Counted from the stretch's first letter, positions 16,711 to 25,712 are shown. The stretch: 64,000 nucleotides of DNA from Bradyrhizobium sp. Tv2a-2 (GCF_000472425.1 NZ_AXAI01000010.1:197982-261981), one strand, 5' to 3'. The notes: generated by a model not told the origin, from the sequence alone. Program-made: numbers and translations.

Positions 16711-16738
16711 GGGATGTCACTCGCCTTGGCTATTCGGT

Positions 16739-18613
16739 CTAGTTCAGGATGATCACGTCTTCGTCCGGCGAGGCGGCATAGAGCCGCTCGACCAGCACGG
16801 CGCGGCGCTCAAGGCCAGCGCGTTGATTGATGTAGCCCTTGTCGGTGAGCTCGTTGCCATCGATCGAGGGCGGCTCGACCATCAGCAGCGCACGCGAGAT
16901 CTTGCGGCTGCTCGCCCCGTCCACCGCCTTGTTGTGCGCATCGAGCCCCTGCCTGACGCAGGCGATCACGTCAGGATGTTTCACCACTTCTTCAAAAGAA
17001 GCATCCGCATTGCCCACGATCTGCCGGCAGGCGTGCAGGTTCGGCCAGGCCAACAGGCCGACAAAGGGAAGGTCTTGCCCTGCCACCAACGCATCATGGA
17101 TCGCGGGAGACGCCGCAGCGATCGCATCGGTGCGAAGCGAGCCGACATGCACGAACGTTCCGGTGGTGAGCTTGAAATCCTCGACTACGCGACCGGCGAA
17201 GATGATGCCGGCCACCGGATCGGCCGGATCGACGAACAGGCCGGCATCGCCGATGCAATAGAAGCCTTCCTCATCGAACATCTTCTTGGTCAGCTCGGGC
17301 TGGCCGAAATAGCCTGATGTGACGTTGACCCCGCGCAGCCGCAATTCATATTTCGAGCCGCACGGTACCATCTTCAATTCCACACCGGGGAACGGCAGAC
17401 CGATCAGGCCGACGCGCTCGGTGTCCCAATAGGTGCCGGTCGAGGTCGGCGCGGTCTCGGTCGATCCCCAGCCGGTATAGAACACGATGCGCTGACCGGT
17501 GGTGCGTACCGCAAGTGCTTGCATGCGATCGTAGAGATCATCCGGCAGGCGTGCCCCGCCATAGGCCATCACGATCAGGTTCTTGAAGAAGCTGCGGCAA
17601 AGAACCTCGTCCTTCTCCATTGCGGAAGCCAACGCGGCATAACCGGCAGGCACGTTCGCGTAATAGGTGGGCGAAATCTCGCGAAGATTTTTGATCGTCT
17701 CGTCGAACTGCCCCGGGATGGGCCGGCCGTCATCGATATAAAGCGTACCGCCGTCGACAAGCACCGGATGGAAAGCCGCATTGCCGCCCATGGTGTGGTT
17801 CCAGGGCATCCAGTCCAGGACGGTCGAAACCGGTCCATCAGCGTCGCGCGGCCGCACCTGCATCATCATCGCCGCGTTCGCGCACATCATCTCCTGGGTG
17901 TTGATGACAGCCTTGGGCATGCCGGTCGAGCCCGACGTGAACAAGAGCTTTCCGATGGTTTGCGGCGTGATCCTGGCAATCGATTCCTCGACTGCGCCTG
18001 TCACCGGCGTTGCCGCGAGTTCCGCAAATGCGACGCTTGTGATGCCCTCGCAGGGCCGCGCAACGTGGACAACGGTGACGCCGTCAAGATCGAGCGCCTT
18101 GAGCGCCTTCTCGAAAGTCGGCCCGTCCTGCACCATCACCACGGCAGGTTTGATCAGGCCGAACAGATATTTCAGCTTCTGGTGATCATGGCTCATCAGC
18201 GAATAGGCCGGAGAGACCGGTGCCACCGGCAGCCGCGCCTGCATCGCTGCCTGCGTCATCAGCGCGTGCTCGATCGAATTGCCTGAGAGGATCGCAACGG
18301 GACGCCCTTCGTCCAGGCCCAGATTGAGCAGCCCTTGCGTCAGGGAATCGACAACGCGCTTGGCTTCACCATAGGAGACCTTACGCCACTCCCGCTTCTC
18401 CCCTGTGCGCTGCGCGAGCCAGATGCGCTCGGGTGCTTCCTTCGCCCATTTCGCAAGCGACGCCGGAATATGCTTCTCATAGCCCTGGAGAGGAATTCGC
18501 GGCTTCAGCACGACCACGCCGTCAGCGCGCCGCTCCACCGCGATGTCGCGCGGCAGCCAGTCGACCTTGCGAAAGCCGGCTTTCTCGAGCACCGCAGCTG
18601 CACTCCCAACCAT
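16739..18613 (-). CDS. Feruloyl-CoA-synthase-like acyl/aryl-CoA ligase
   Basis: 624 residues, adenylate-forming superfamily. The P-loop-like motif is LLFTSGSTGMPKAVINT (about residue 225), followed by FYTGWGSTETAPTSTGTYWD and the hinge segment IFAGRVVEDFKLTTGTFVHV, which is characteristic of the Fcs subfamily. The C-terminal Lys-bearing region (GASSRKISRALLM) completes the enzyme. It would form an acyl-AMP then an acyl-CoA from an aryl-propenoate or related carboxylate. It is cotranscribed with three dehydrogenases, so the CoA ester is probably shortened by a beta-oxidation-type route. Confidence 0.85.
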   Translation of the reverse strand: MVGSAAAVLEKAGFRKVDWLPRDIAVERRADGVVVLKPRIPLQGYEKHIPASLAKWAKEAPERIWLAQRTGEKREWRKVSYGEAKRVVDSLTQGLLNLGLDEGRPVAILSGNSIEHALMTQAAMQARLPVAPVSPAYSLMSHDHQKLKYLFGLIKPAVVMVQDGPTFEKALKALDLDGVTVVHVARPCEGITSVAFAELAATPVTGAVEESIARITPQTIGKLLFTSGSTGMPKAVINTQEMMCANAAMMMQVRPRDADGPVSTVLDWMPWNHTMGGNAAFHPVLVDGGTLYIDDGRPIPGQFDETIKNLREISPTYYANVPAGYAALASAMEKDEVLCRSFFKNLIVMAYGGARLPDDLYDRMQALAVRTTGQRIVFYTGWGSTETAPTSTGTYWDTERVGLIGLPFPGVELKMVPCGSKYELRLRGVNVTSGYFGQPELTKKMFDEEGFYCIGDAGLFVDPADPVAGIIFAGRVVEDFKLTTGTFVHVGSLRTDAIAAASPAIHDALVAGQDLPFVGLLAWPNLHACRQIVGNADASFEEVVKHPDVIACVRQGLDAHNKAVDGASSRKISRALLMVEPPSIDGNELTDKGYINQRAGLERRAVLVERLYAASPDEDVIILN

Positions 18614-18654
18614 ATTGCGTCTCCCGAAATATTCGCCCTTTGCGGACGTTGTAC

Positions 18655-19461
18655 TTATCGATTTTTATAGACTGGCTTTCGCTTCTCAATAAAGGCCCGG
18701 ATGCCTTCGTTGAAATCATCCGAGCGGCTGCAGAGCACCTGGTTGCGATCTTCCATCGCAATCGCAGCTTCGAGCGAGGTCGCATCCACGCTCATGTTGA
18801 GGCATTCCTTGGAGAGCCGGAGGCCGATCGGCGAAGCAATCATCATCGCCTCGACATAGGGCTCTGCGGCAGCATCAAGGCTGTCCTCCTCGACGACCTC
18901 GGAGACAAGGCCAACGGCGAGCGCGCGATCGGCGCCGATAAAGCGGCCGGTGAGGATCAGTTCGGACGCAACTGAGACGCCGACCAGGCGCGGGAGGAAA
19001 TAGCTGGTACCGATGTCGCAGCCGCCGAGGCCAAGCTTGATGAAGGCGCAGTTCATCCGCGCGGATTTCGCAGCGATGCGAATATCGGACGCGAGCGCCA
19101 GCGCAAAACCGCCGCCGGCGGCCGCACCCTGCACCAGCGCGATGATCGGCTGCGGACAGCGCCGCATCAGCATCACGATGTCGGCGATGCATCGCTGCGA
19201 ATCGAGCGACTCCGTGACCCCTGGCGGCTCCTGCTGCCCGGCGCGACGCGCCATCGCCTGCTTGAGGTCGAGGCCGGCGCAGAAATTCTTGCCCGCGCCC
19301 TTGAGCACCACCACGCGCGTCGTGCGATTGCGCTGCAAGCCCTGGAAATAGCCGTTGAGTGCATCGATCAGGCTGGCATCGAGCGCATTGAGGCTCTCCG
19401 GGCGATTGAGTGTCACCCGGTCGACGCCGTCATGGTGCTCGATTCTGAGCGGTTCGGTCAC
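18655..19461 (-). CDS. Crotonase-superfamily enzyme (enoyl-CoA hydratase/isomerase type, PaaG-like active site)
   Basis: 268 residues from the GTG at 19461, chosen because GGGAGGAG lies 6-8 bases before it; the frame upstream has no family resemblance. Motifs: RVTLNRPESLNALD, KNFCAGLDLKQAM and GAAAGGGFALALASDIRI. By alignment from memory, the two catalytic Glu of classical hydratases are replaced, while an Asp follows in LGGCDIGTSYFLPRLVG, as in PaaG-type isomerases. It probably acts on an unsaturated acyl-CoA in the same operon, perhaps as an isomerase. Confidence 0.87.
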   Translation of the reverse strand: MTEPLRIEHHDGVDRVTLNRPESLNALDASLIDALNGYFQGLQRNRTTRVVVLKGAGKNFCAGLDLKQAMARRAGQQEPPGVTESLDSQRCIADIVMLMRRCPQPIIALVQGAAAGGGFALALASDIRIAAKSARMNCAFIKLGLGGCDIGTSYFLPRLVGVSVASELILTGRFIGADRALAVGLVSEVVEEDSLDAAAEPYVEAMMIASPIGLRLSKECLNMSVDATSLEAAIAMEDRNQVLCSRSDDFNEGIRAFIEKRKPVYKNR

Positions 19462-19480
19462 GCAAGTCTCCTCCCTCACC

Positions 19481-19522
19481 GTCGTCCCGGCCTGGTGCGC
19501 AGTTGCGCGGGGCCGGGACGAT
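19481..19522. repeat. Short palindromic repeat (GTCGTCCCGGCC / GGCCGGGACGA)
   Basis: Inverted arms at 19481-19492 and 19511-19522 match at 11 of 12 positions, with an 18-bp loop. The same arm sequence recurs at 24083-24234 and 29776-29803, so it is a dispersed intergenic element. Here it lies in the gap between the crotonase and SDR genes. Confidence 0.7.
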
Positions 19523-19531
19523 GACAAGACC

Positions 19532-20290
19532 TTACCGTGGCGCCATGCGGATCGCGCCGTCGAGACGGATGGTCTCGCCGTTGAGCATCGCGTTCTCGAC
19601 AATGTGCACCGCGAGCGCGCCATATTCATTGGCATCGCCGAGGCGTGCGGGGTGCGGCACCTGGGCGCCGAGGCTCTTGCGCGCCTCCTCGTTCAGCCCC
19701 ATCAGCAGCGGCGTCAGGAACAGGCCCGGCGCGATGGTGTTGACGCGGATCTTGTGCTGCGCGAGGTCGCGCGCCGCCGGCAGCGTGAGCCCGACCACGC
19801 CGCCCTTGGAAGCGGAGTAGGCGATCTGGCCGATCTGGCCTTCATAGGCCGCCACACTCGCGGTGTTGATAATGACGCCGCGCTCCTCGCCGACCGGCGC
19901 GGCCGGCACCAGGCGCTCGGCGAACAGCCGCAGGCAATTGAAGGTACCGATCAGGTTGACATTGATGATGCGCGCGAACTTCGCCAGCGGATAGACGCCG
20001 TCCTTGCCGACGATGCGCTGCGAGCCGCCGATGCCGGCGCAATTGACCAGCACGCGCGCCGTGCCGTGCGCGGCTTCCGCCTTGGCAAGGGCGGCCTTGA
20101 CCTGCTCCTCATCAGTGACGTCGGCATGAAGGCCAACGCCCTTCACTTCTGCTGCGATCTTCTCGGCATTCTCCTTGCTCTGGTCGAGCACGGCGATCTT
20201 GGCGCCTTTGTCGGCCATGGCGCGGGCGGTCGCGGCACCGAGCCCGGAACCGCCACCGGTGATGAGAACGGCAACGTCTTTCAACTGCAT
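19532..20290 (-). CDS. SDR-family dehydrogenase, probably 3-hydroxyacyl-CoA dehydrogenase
   Basis: 252 residues. The nucleotide-binding motif is TGGGSGLGAATARAM with an Asp (LDQSKENA) after the second strand, favouring NAD. NCAGIGG, catalytic Ser in NTASVAAYEGQ and YSASK (Tyr/Lys) are all intact. Length and motifs match type-2 3-hydroxyacyl-CoA dehydrogenases (HSD17B10-like). It would oxidise a 3-hydroxyacyl-CoA before the thiolase encoded at 21171. Confidence 0.9.
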   Translation of the reverse strand: MQLKDVAVLITGGGSGLGAATARAMADKGAKIAVLDQSKENAEKIAAEVKGVGLHADVTDEEQVKAALAKAEAAHGTARVLVNCAGIGGSQRIVGKDGVYPLAKFARIINVNLIGTFNCLRLFAERLVPAAPVGEERGVIINTASVAAYEGQIGQIAYSASKGGVVGLTLPAARDLAQHKIRVNTIAPGLFLTPLLMGLNEEARKSLGAQVPHPARLGDANEYGALAVHIVENAMLNGETIRLDGAIRMAPR

Positions 20291-20350
20291 CTGGTCTTCT
20301 CCTTGGGCGTTTTTGTCTTTGAAACTACGAAACGAGGATCGGCGCGCCGA

Positions 20351-21010
20351 TCAGAGGGGAGCAGCTTCCTCCCTCTCGACGCTCAGCATGCCGCCGCAGA
20401 TCAGCGACTCCATGTGCTGGATGTAGTCGCGACAAACATCGTCGGTGACCGGGCCGACGCCAACCGCGCGCGACATCGCGTGGCGGCCGAAGAACAGGTG
20501 ATCGCAGGCGCCGATCAAGCTGGTGTAGAACAGCACCGGGTCAATGTTACGGAACTCGCCGGCCGCAACGCCTTGCCCGAGCAGCCGGCGATGAAAATCA
20601 AGCAAAGGCGCGACGAAGAATTTTGCCACCTCGTCGGCCGACTCCGCGCTGCTCTCATGCAGCAGGTAATGGATCAGCCGGTTCATATAAGGGAAGCGGT
20701 GGTAGGCGCGGATGATGCCTGCGATGTGCAGTTTCAACTTTGCGGTCGGCGTGATCGGCTGCGCGAGCAAATACTCGAGATTGTCCATCTCGGTCGCGGC
20801 ATCCCGCGCGAGCAGCGCCAGCAACAGCCCGTCCTTGTTGCCGAAATGATATTTGACCAGCGCGGCGTTGACCCCGGACTTCTGGGCAATGTCGCTCAAC
20901 GAAATGTCGATGGTGGCGCGCCCGATCATAAGCTCGCTGGCCGCAACCAGCAGCTTTTCCGCCGTTGGGTTCCTGCCGTTGGAGAGCTTGTTGGGAGCGC
21001 CGGTATCCAA
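20351..21010 (-). CDS. TetR-family transcriptional repressor
   Basis: 219 residues. The N-terminal HTH (about 20-65: LLVAASELMIGRATIDISLS, DIAQKSGVNAALVKYHFGNK) is typical; the C-terminal ligand domain resembles regulators of acyl-CoA catabolism. The start is a TTG: an in-frame TAA lies 18 bases upstream and no ATG comes before the HTH. It is divergent from the thiolase gene across 160 bp and reads toward the dehydrogenase/ligase run, so it is well placed to control both arms, with an acyl-CoA as inducer (inferred). Confidence 0.88.
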   Translation of the reverse strand: MDTGAPNKLSNGRNPTAEKLLVAASELMIGRATIDISLSDIAQKSGVNAALVKYHFGNKDGLLLALLARDAATEMDNLEYLLAQPITPTAKLKLHIAGIIRAYHRFPYMNRLIHYLLHESSAESADEVAKFFVAPLLDFHRRLLGQGVAAGEFRNIDPVLFYTSLIGACDHLFFGRHAMSRAVGVGPVTDDVCRDYIQHMESLICGGMLSVEREEAAPL

Positions 21011-21081
21011 GGGTTGGTCGGTCCTGGGTTAGGTCTGGATCGGGGATGCACATAAGCCTAAGCAGCTCTGCATCTCAAGAG

Positions 21082-21101
21082 TTAATTGAATGATTGACTA
21101 A
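21082..21101. promoter_or_regulatory. Candidate TetR operator in the divergent spacer
   Basis: TTAATTGAATGATTGACTAA is an AT-rich, partly symmetrical 20-mer in an otherwise GC-rich 160-bp spacer between the repressor and the thiolase. Only about half of the paired positions match, so this is a guess based on position, composition and partial dyad. Confidence 0.35.
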
Positions 21102-21170
21102 ATCCGCGACCGCCCCTTTAATCCGCCGCAACCAAACCAGCCACAGCAGACAATCAGGGAGTTCAGGATA

Positions 21171-22343
21171 ATGGCCGAGGCTTATATCGTCGCCGCCGCC
21201 CGCACCGCCGGCGGCCGCAAGGGGGGACGTCTTGCGGGCTGGCACCCGGCCGACCTCGCCGCCACGGTTCTTGATGCGCTGGTGGATCGGTCGGGTGCCG
21301 ACCCCGCGCAGATCGAGGACGTGATCATGGGCTGCGTCATGCAGGCCGGCGAGCAGTCCAACAATGTCGCGCGCAACGCGGTGATGGCCTCGAAGCTGCC
21401 GGAGAGTGTGCCGGGCACCTCGATCGACCGCCAATGCGGCTCCTCGCAGCAGGCGCTGCACTTTGCCGCACAGGCGGTGATGTCGGGCGCAATGGATGTC
21501 GTGATCGCAGCCGGCGTGGAATCGATGACGCGGGTGCCGATGGGTCTTGCCTCCTCGCTACCGGCAAAGAACGGCTTCGGCCACTACAAGAGCCCGAACA
21601 TCGAGCAACGCTATCCCAACATCATGTTCAGCCAGTTCACCGGCGCGGAGATGATGGCGGAGAAGTACGGCCTCTCCAAGGATGAACTCGATGAATATTC
21701 CTACCAGAGCCATCAGCGCGCGATCGCGGCGACGCAAGCCGGCGCCTTCAAGGACGAGATCGTGCCGCTCAAGATCACCCGTGCCGACGGCTCGACCGAC
21801 ACCCACCACATCGACGAAGGCATCCGCTTCGACGTCAGCCTCGACGGCATCAAGAGCGTCAAGCTGATCGCGGAGAACGGCAAGCTGACCGCGGCCTCCG
21901 CAAGCCAGATCTGCGACGGCGCCTCCGGCGTCATGGTGGTGAATGAGCGCGGCCTGAAGTCGCTCGGCGTGAAGCCGCTCGCGCGCATCCATCATATGAC
22001 CATGGTGGGCGGCGATCCCGTGATCATGCTGGAAGCACCGCTGCCGGCGACCGAGCGCGCACTGAAGAAGGCCGGCATGACGATCGACGACATCGACCTG
22101 TTCGAGGTCAACGAGGCGTTCGCCTCGGTGCCGGCCGGCTGGCTGAAGACGACCGGCGCCGACCCCGCGCGGCTCAACGTCAACGGCGGCGCCATCGCGC
22201 TTGGCCATCCGCTCGGCTCCTCCGGCACCAAGCTGATGACCACGCTGGTCAACGCCCTCAAGCAGCGCAACAAGCGCTACGGCCTGCAGACCATGTGCGA
22301 AGGCGGCGGCATGGCCAATGTGACGATCGTGGAAAGGCTGTAA
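21171..22343 (+). CDS. Acetyl-CoA acyltransferase (thiolase)
   Basis: 390 residues with the complete thiolase catalytic set: Cys89 in SIDRQCGSSQQA, His346 in GGAIALGHPLGSSG, and Cys376 in MCEGGGMANVTI. NEAFASVPAGW carries the conserved Asn-Glu. Degradative beta-oxidation is more likely than acetoacetyl-CoA synthesis, given the neighbours. It is the first gene of the rightward arm, preceded by the putative TetR operator, and followed after 190 bp by a CoA ligase. Confidence 0.94.
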   Translation: MAEAYIVAAARTAGGRKGGRLAGWHPADLAATVLDALVDRSGADPAQIEDVIMGCVMQAGEQSNNVARNAVMASKLPESVPGTSIDRQCGSSQQALHFAAQAVMSGAMDVVIAAGVESMTRVPMGLASSLPAKNGFGHYKSPNIEQRYPNIMFSQFTGAEMMAEKYGLSKDELDEYSYQSHQRAIAATQAGAFKDEIVPLKITRADGSTDTHHIDEGIRFDVSLDGIKSVKLIAENGKLTAASASQICDGASGVMVVNERGLKSLGVKPLARIHHMTMVGGDPVIMLEAPLPATERALKKAGMTIDDIDLFEVNEAFASVPAGWLKTTGADPARLNVNGGAIALGHPLGSSGTKLMTTLVNALKQRNKRYGLQTMCEGGGMANVTIVERL

Positions 22344-22358
22344 CGAGCTCTCTGTTTC

Positions 22359-22500
22359 CTCTCCCGCTCTTCGCGAGGAGAGGGTCAGGGAGAGGGGCCG
22401 CATCCACAAATCCGGAAAATAGAGGAGCGCGCGAAAGCTCCCCCTCGCCCGGATCGCATCTTCCGATGCGATGCGAGCTTTCCCCGCGCGCGGGGCGAGG
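22359..22500. repeat. Palindromic intergenic repeats between thiolase and CoA-ligase genes
   Basis: A first hairpin at 22359-22383 pairs CCTCTCC-CGC with GCG-AGGAGAGG. A second structure lies at about 22443-22500, with an inner hairpin GCATC TTCC GATGC and outer C-rich/G-rich arms. The style is that of dispersed palindromic elements of rhizobial genomes. The first hairpin could also stop or process thiolase transcripts. Confidence 0.6.
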
Positions 22501-22533
22501 TGAAGAGAGACCGCCCGCCTGCTTGAGGATTCA

Positions 22534-24078
22534 ATGACCCACCCCACGATCCACGCCCGCACCAATCCGGACAAGATCGCCTACCAGATGGCCGCAACCG
22601 GCAAGGCGATCACCTATCGCGAGCTTGACGAACTCTCCAACCAGGGTGCGCAGCTGTTTCGCGCCCTGGGGCTCAAGGCCGGCGATCATGTCGCGCTGTT
22701 GATGGAGAACCGGCTGGCCTTCATGGAGATCTGCTGGGCCGCGCAGCGCGCCGGCCTCTATTACACCGCGATCAGCCGCTATCTCACCCAGGACGAGATC
22801 GACTACATCGTGAAGGATTGCGGCGCCAAGGTCGTGATCACTTCGCCGAAATGCGCCGAGCAGATCAAAGGCCTGATCACCGGCGGATCAAGCGAGGCGA
22901 TCTTCTTCATGCTGGACGAGCCGGAGCCGGGCTTTCGCTCTTGGGACAAGGAAGCCGGCGCGCAAGCCATCACGCCGATCCCGGATGAGATTGCCGGCTA
23001 TGACATGCTGTATTCCTCCGGCACCACCGGCCGGCCCAAGGGCGTCAAAAAGGAATTCGAAGGCAAGCCGATCGACTGGCCGAACCCGTTTTTGCTGACG
23101 CTGTGTGCCAATATGTGCGGCATGGGGTCGGAGACGACCTATCTCTCGCCCGCGCCGCTCTACCATGCGGCGCCCCTGCGCTTCAACATGATGGCGACCG
23201 TGCTCGGCGGCACCTCCGTCATCATGGAGTCCTTCGACGCTGAAGCTTTCCTCAAGCTGGTCGAAAAGCACAAGGTCACGCAGTCGCAGCTGGTACCGAC
23301 CATGTTCGTGCGCATGCTGAAGCTGCCGGACGAGGTGCGCGACCGCTACGACGTCTCCTCGCTAAAGGGCGCGATCCATGCCGCCGCGCCCTGCCCGGCC
23401 GACGTCAAGGCCAGGATGATCGACTGGTGGGGGCCGATCCTGATCGAATATTACGCGGGCTCGGAGGGCAATGGCGTCACGGTCTGCAACTCGCAGCAAT
23501 GGCTCGCCCATCGCGGCAGCGTCGGCCGCGCCGTTGTTGGCAAGATCAAGATCCTGGACGAGGCTGAAGAGGAACTGCCGGCGGGCGAGATCGGCACCGT
23601 CTATTTCGCCGATGCACCGACCTTCAGCTATCACAATGATCCCGAGAAGACCAAACGCGCACACAATACGCGGGGCTGGTCGACGCTGGGCGATGTCGGC
23701 TATCTCGATGCCGACGGCTATCTCTATCTCACCGATCGAAAATCCTACATGATCATCTCAGGTGGCGTGAACATCTATCCGCAGGAGACCGAGGACGCGC
23801 TGATCGCCCATCCTGGTGTCGCCGACGTCGCGGTGTTCGGCGTGCCGAACGAGGAGATGGGCGAGGAGGTCAAGGCGGTGGTGCAGCCGCATGACATGGC
23901 GCAGGCAGGCGACGCGCTGGCGGAGGAGCTGATCCAGTTCTGCCGCAAGCGCCTGTCCCCGATCAAATGCCCGCGCAGCGTCGACTTCGCGGCGGAACTG
24001 CCGCGCACGCCGACCGGCAAGCTTGTGAAGCGCCATTTGCGCGACCGCTACTGGCCGAAAACGGCGGTGCGGGTCTAG
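22534..24078 (+). CDS. Acyl-CoA synthetase (FadD-like, AMP-forming)
   Basis: 514 residues of the adenylate-forming superfamily. The P-loop motif is YSSGTTGRPKGVKKEFEG (about residue 165); IEYYAGSEGNGVTVCN, STLGDVGYLDADGYLYLTD and DRKSYMIISGGVNIYP are the later core motifs, and the C-terminal catalytic Lys is in PRTPTGKLVKRHLR. All essential parts are present. It is in the same direction as the thiolase, with a repeat between them. This is a second, distinct ligase from the Fcs-like one, so the locus can activate at least two carboxylates. Confidence 0.9.
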   Translation: MTHPTIHARTNPDKIAYQMAATGKAITYRELDELSNQGAQLFRALGLKAGDHVALLMENRLAFMEICWAAQRAGLYYTAISRYLTQDEIDYIVKDCGAKVVITSPKCAEQIKGLITGGSSEAIFFMLDEPEPGFRSWDKEAGAQAITPIPDEIAGYDMLYSSGTTGRPKGVKKEFEGKPIDWPNPFLLTLCANMCGMGSETTYLSPAPLYHAAPLRFNMMATVLGGTSVIMESFDAEAFLKLVEKHKVTQSQLVPTMFVRMLKLPDEVRDRYDVSSLKGAIHAAAPCPADVKARMIDWWGPILIEYYAGSEGNGVTVCNSQQWLAHRGSVGRAVVGKIKILDEAEEELPAGEIGTVYFADAPTFSYHNDPEKTKRAHNTRGWSTLGDVGYLDADGYLYLTDRKSYMIISGGVNIYPQETEDALIAHPGVADVAVFGVPNEEMGEEVKAVVQPHDMAQAGDALAEELIQFCRKRLSPIKCPRSVDFAAELPRTPTGKLVKRHLRDRYWPKTAVRV

Positions 24079-24082
24079 TTCT

Positions 24083-24234
24083 CCGTCGTCCCGGCGAAAG
24101 CCATAATCACGGGCCTTTGTTGTTGCGGTGACCGGCAGTCGCAGCATACTCAGTAACCACGCCTTTGGATCCCGGCTCTGCTTCAGCCGTCGCTCTTCGA
24201 GCTACGGCGGGCGCGTCGCTTGGCCGGGACGACG
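24083..24234. repeat. Composite palindromic repeat, arms CCGTCGTCCCGGC / GGCCGGGACGACGA
   Basis: Arms at about 24083-24095 and 24221-24234 are complementary over about 12 bases and bracket some 125 bp of unrelated sequence. The arms match the family at 19481 and 29776. It fills the gap between the CoA ligase and the epoxide-hydrolase gene. The enclosed bases show no gene. Confidence 0.55.
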
Positions 24235-24254
24235 AATTGAGAGAGTGAGACAAC

Positions 24255-25412
24255 ATGGCCCTCCCTCCGATCCCGCTCCCCGCCTCCATCCGCTCGCGCA
24301 CTGTCGCCAACATCAACGGCCTCACCATGCATGTGCTGGAGGCCGGGTTCGAGACCCGCGGCCGGCCCTGCATTCTGCTGCTGCATGGCTTCCCGGAGCT
24401 CGCCTTCTCCTGGCGCAAGGTGATGCCGGCGCTGGCGGGGGCGGGCTATCACGTGATCGCGCCGGACCAGCGCGGCTACGGTCGCACCACCGGCTGGAGC
24501 GCCGACTATGACGACGATCTCGCGCCGTTCCGCTTCACCAATCTGGCGCGCGATGCGATCGGCCTGGTCTCCGCCTTCGGCTACGCGAGCGTCGATGCGG
24601 TGATCGGGCATGATTTCGGCAGCCCCGTCGCCGCCTGGTGTGCGCTGTTGCGGCCCGACGTGTTTCGCGCGGTCGCCATGATGAGCGCACCGTTCGGCGG
24701 TCCACCCAAATTGCCGTTCGACACCGCGGACAAGCCGGCAGCCGCCCGGAGCGGCGATTCCGTGCATCGCGCGCTCGCTGCTCTTTCGCGGCCGCGCAAG
24801 CATTACCAATGGTACTATTCGACACACGCTGCCAATGACGACATGGTCAACGCGCGCCAAGGCCTGCGCGAATTCCTGCGCGCCTACTATCATCACAAGA
24901 GTGCAGACTGGAAGGATAACAAGCCATATCCGCTCACAGCATGGTCGGCCGAAGAGCTTGCAAAACTGCCGACCTATTATGTGATGGATCTCGACAAGAC
25001 CATGCCTGAGACGGTTGCCATGGAAATGCCGTCGGTTGCCGAGATTGCGGCCAACACATGGCTGCCCGATAGCGAGCTTACCTTCTACGCGTCCGAATAT
25101 GAACGCACCGGATTCCAGGGCGGGCTGCAATGGTATCGCTGCGGCACCTCGGGCGAGTTCGATGCGGAAATGCAGCTCTGGTCCGGCCGGACCATCGACG
25201 TGCCCTCGTGCTTCATCTCGGGAAAGCAGGATTGGGGCACGTATCAACGCGCCGGCGTGTTCGAGGCGATGCAGAAGAGCGTTTGCACTGCAATGATCGG
25301 CTGCCATCTCGTCGATGGCGCCGGCCACTGGGTGCAGCAGGAACAGCCTCAGGAAGTCAGTCGACTGCTGCTGCAATTCATTGAGCAGGCGACAGAACGT
25401 AGCGCGCGCTAA
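24255..25412 (+). CDS. Alpha/beta hydrolase, soluble epoxide-hydrolase type
   Basis: 385 residues. The epoxide-hydrolase motifs are visible: oxyanion HGFPELAFSWR, DQRGYGRTTG, nucleophile Asp120 in GHDFGSPVAAW, and the catalytic His near residue 358 in DGAGHWVQQEQP. The acid nucleophile argues for an epoxide hydrolase or haloalkane-type enzyme rather than an esterase. It follows the CoA ligase in the same direction and may open epoxides formed from unsaturated or aryl substrates of this locus (inferred). Confidence 0.88.
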   Translation: MALPPIPLPASIRSRTVANINGLTMHVLEAGFETRGRPCILLLHGFPELAFSWRKVMPALAGAGYHVIAPDQRGYGRTTGWSADYDDDLAPFRFTNLARDAIGLVSAFGYASVDAVIGHDFGSPVAAWCALLRPDVFRAVAMMSAPFGGPPKLPFDTADKPAAARSGDSVHRALAALSRPRKHYQWYYSTHAANDDMVNARQGLREFLRAYYHHKSADWKDNKPYPLTAWSAEELAKLPTYYVMDLDKTMPETVAMEMPSVAEIAANTWLPDSELTFYASEYERTGFQGGLQWYRCGTSGEFDAEMQLWSGRTIDVPSCFISGKQDWGTYQRAGVFEAMQKSVCTAMIGCHLVDGAGHWVQQEQPQEVSRLLLQFIEQATERSAR

Positions 25413-25712
25413 CGCGGTCGCCGAAACTGCGGAAAGGCGGCCATTGCAGCGTCGAGTCCGGCGGCGGATCGCCTCAATCGCCTTCCATGACCAGGCGGCC
25501 GTCCCTCGTCGTCACACGCACAGTTCGAAGTCGTAGGGGTAGAACAGCTCGATCCCGTATTGGGCACCTTCGGTGAACGGCACGCAATGCCAGACCTGCT
25601 CGCGCGAGCCATCTGCACGGGGCTCGCGCCTGCCGGCCCAGCCCGGAATTTCCAGCTTGGTCCGCCGCGGCGCCAAGCCCGGATCGTTGAGCCGGTATTT
25701 GATCGTCTCCAT
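25413..25712 (-). pseudogene. Broken DUF6065-like gene (frameshift plus in-frame stop)
   Basis: The intact start is a 66-codon frame from ATG 25712 (good GGGAGAG site): METIKYRLNDPGLAPRRTKL and so on to FYPYDFELCV, stop at 25512. Right there another frame continues naturally as VRVTTRDGRLVMEGD, reaching a TGA near 25478. Read through, it goes on as GDPPPDSTLQWPPFRSFGD, a very protein-like ending, before running into the end of the epoxide-hydrolase gene. A DUF6065-type protein would be much longer. The family name is from memory; the decay is visible directly. Confidence 0.65.
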
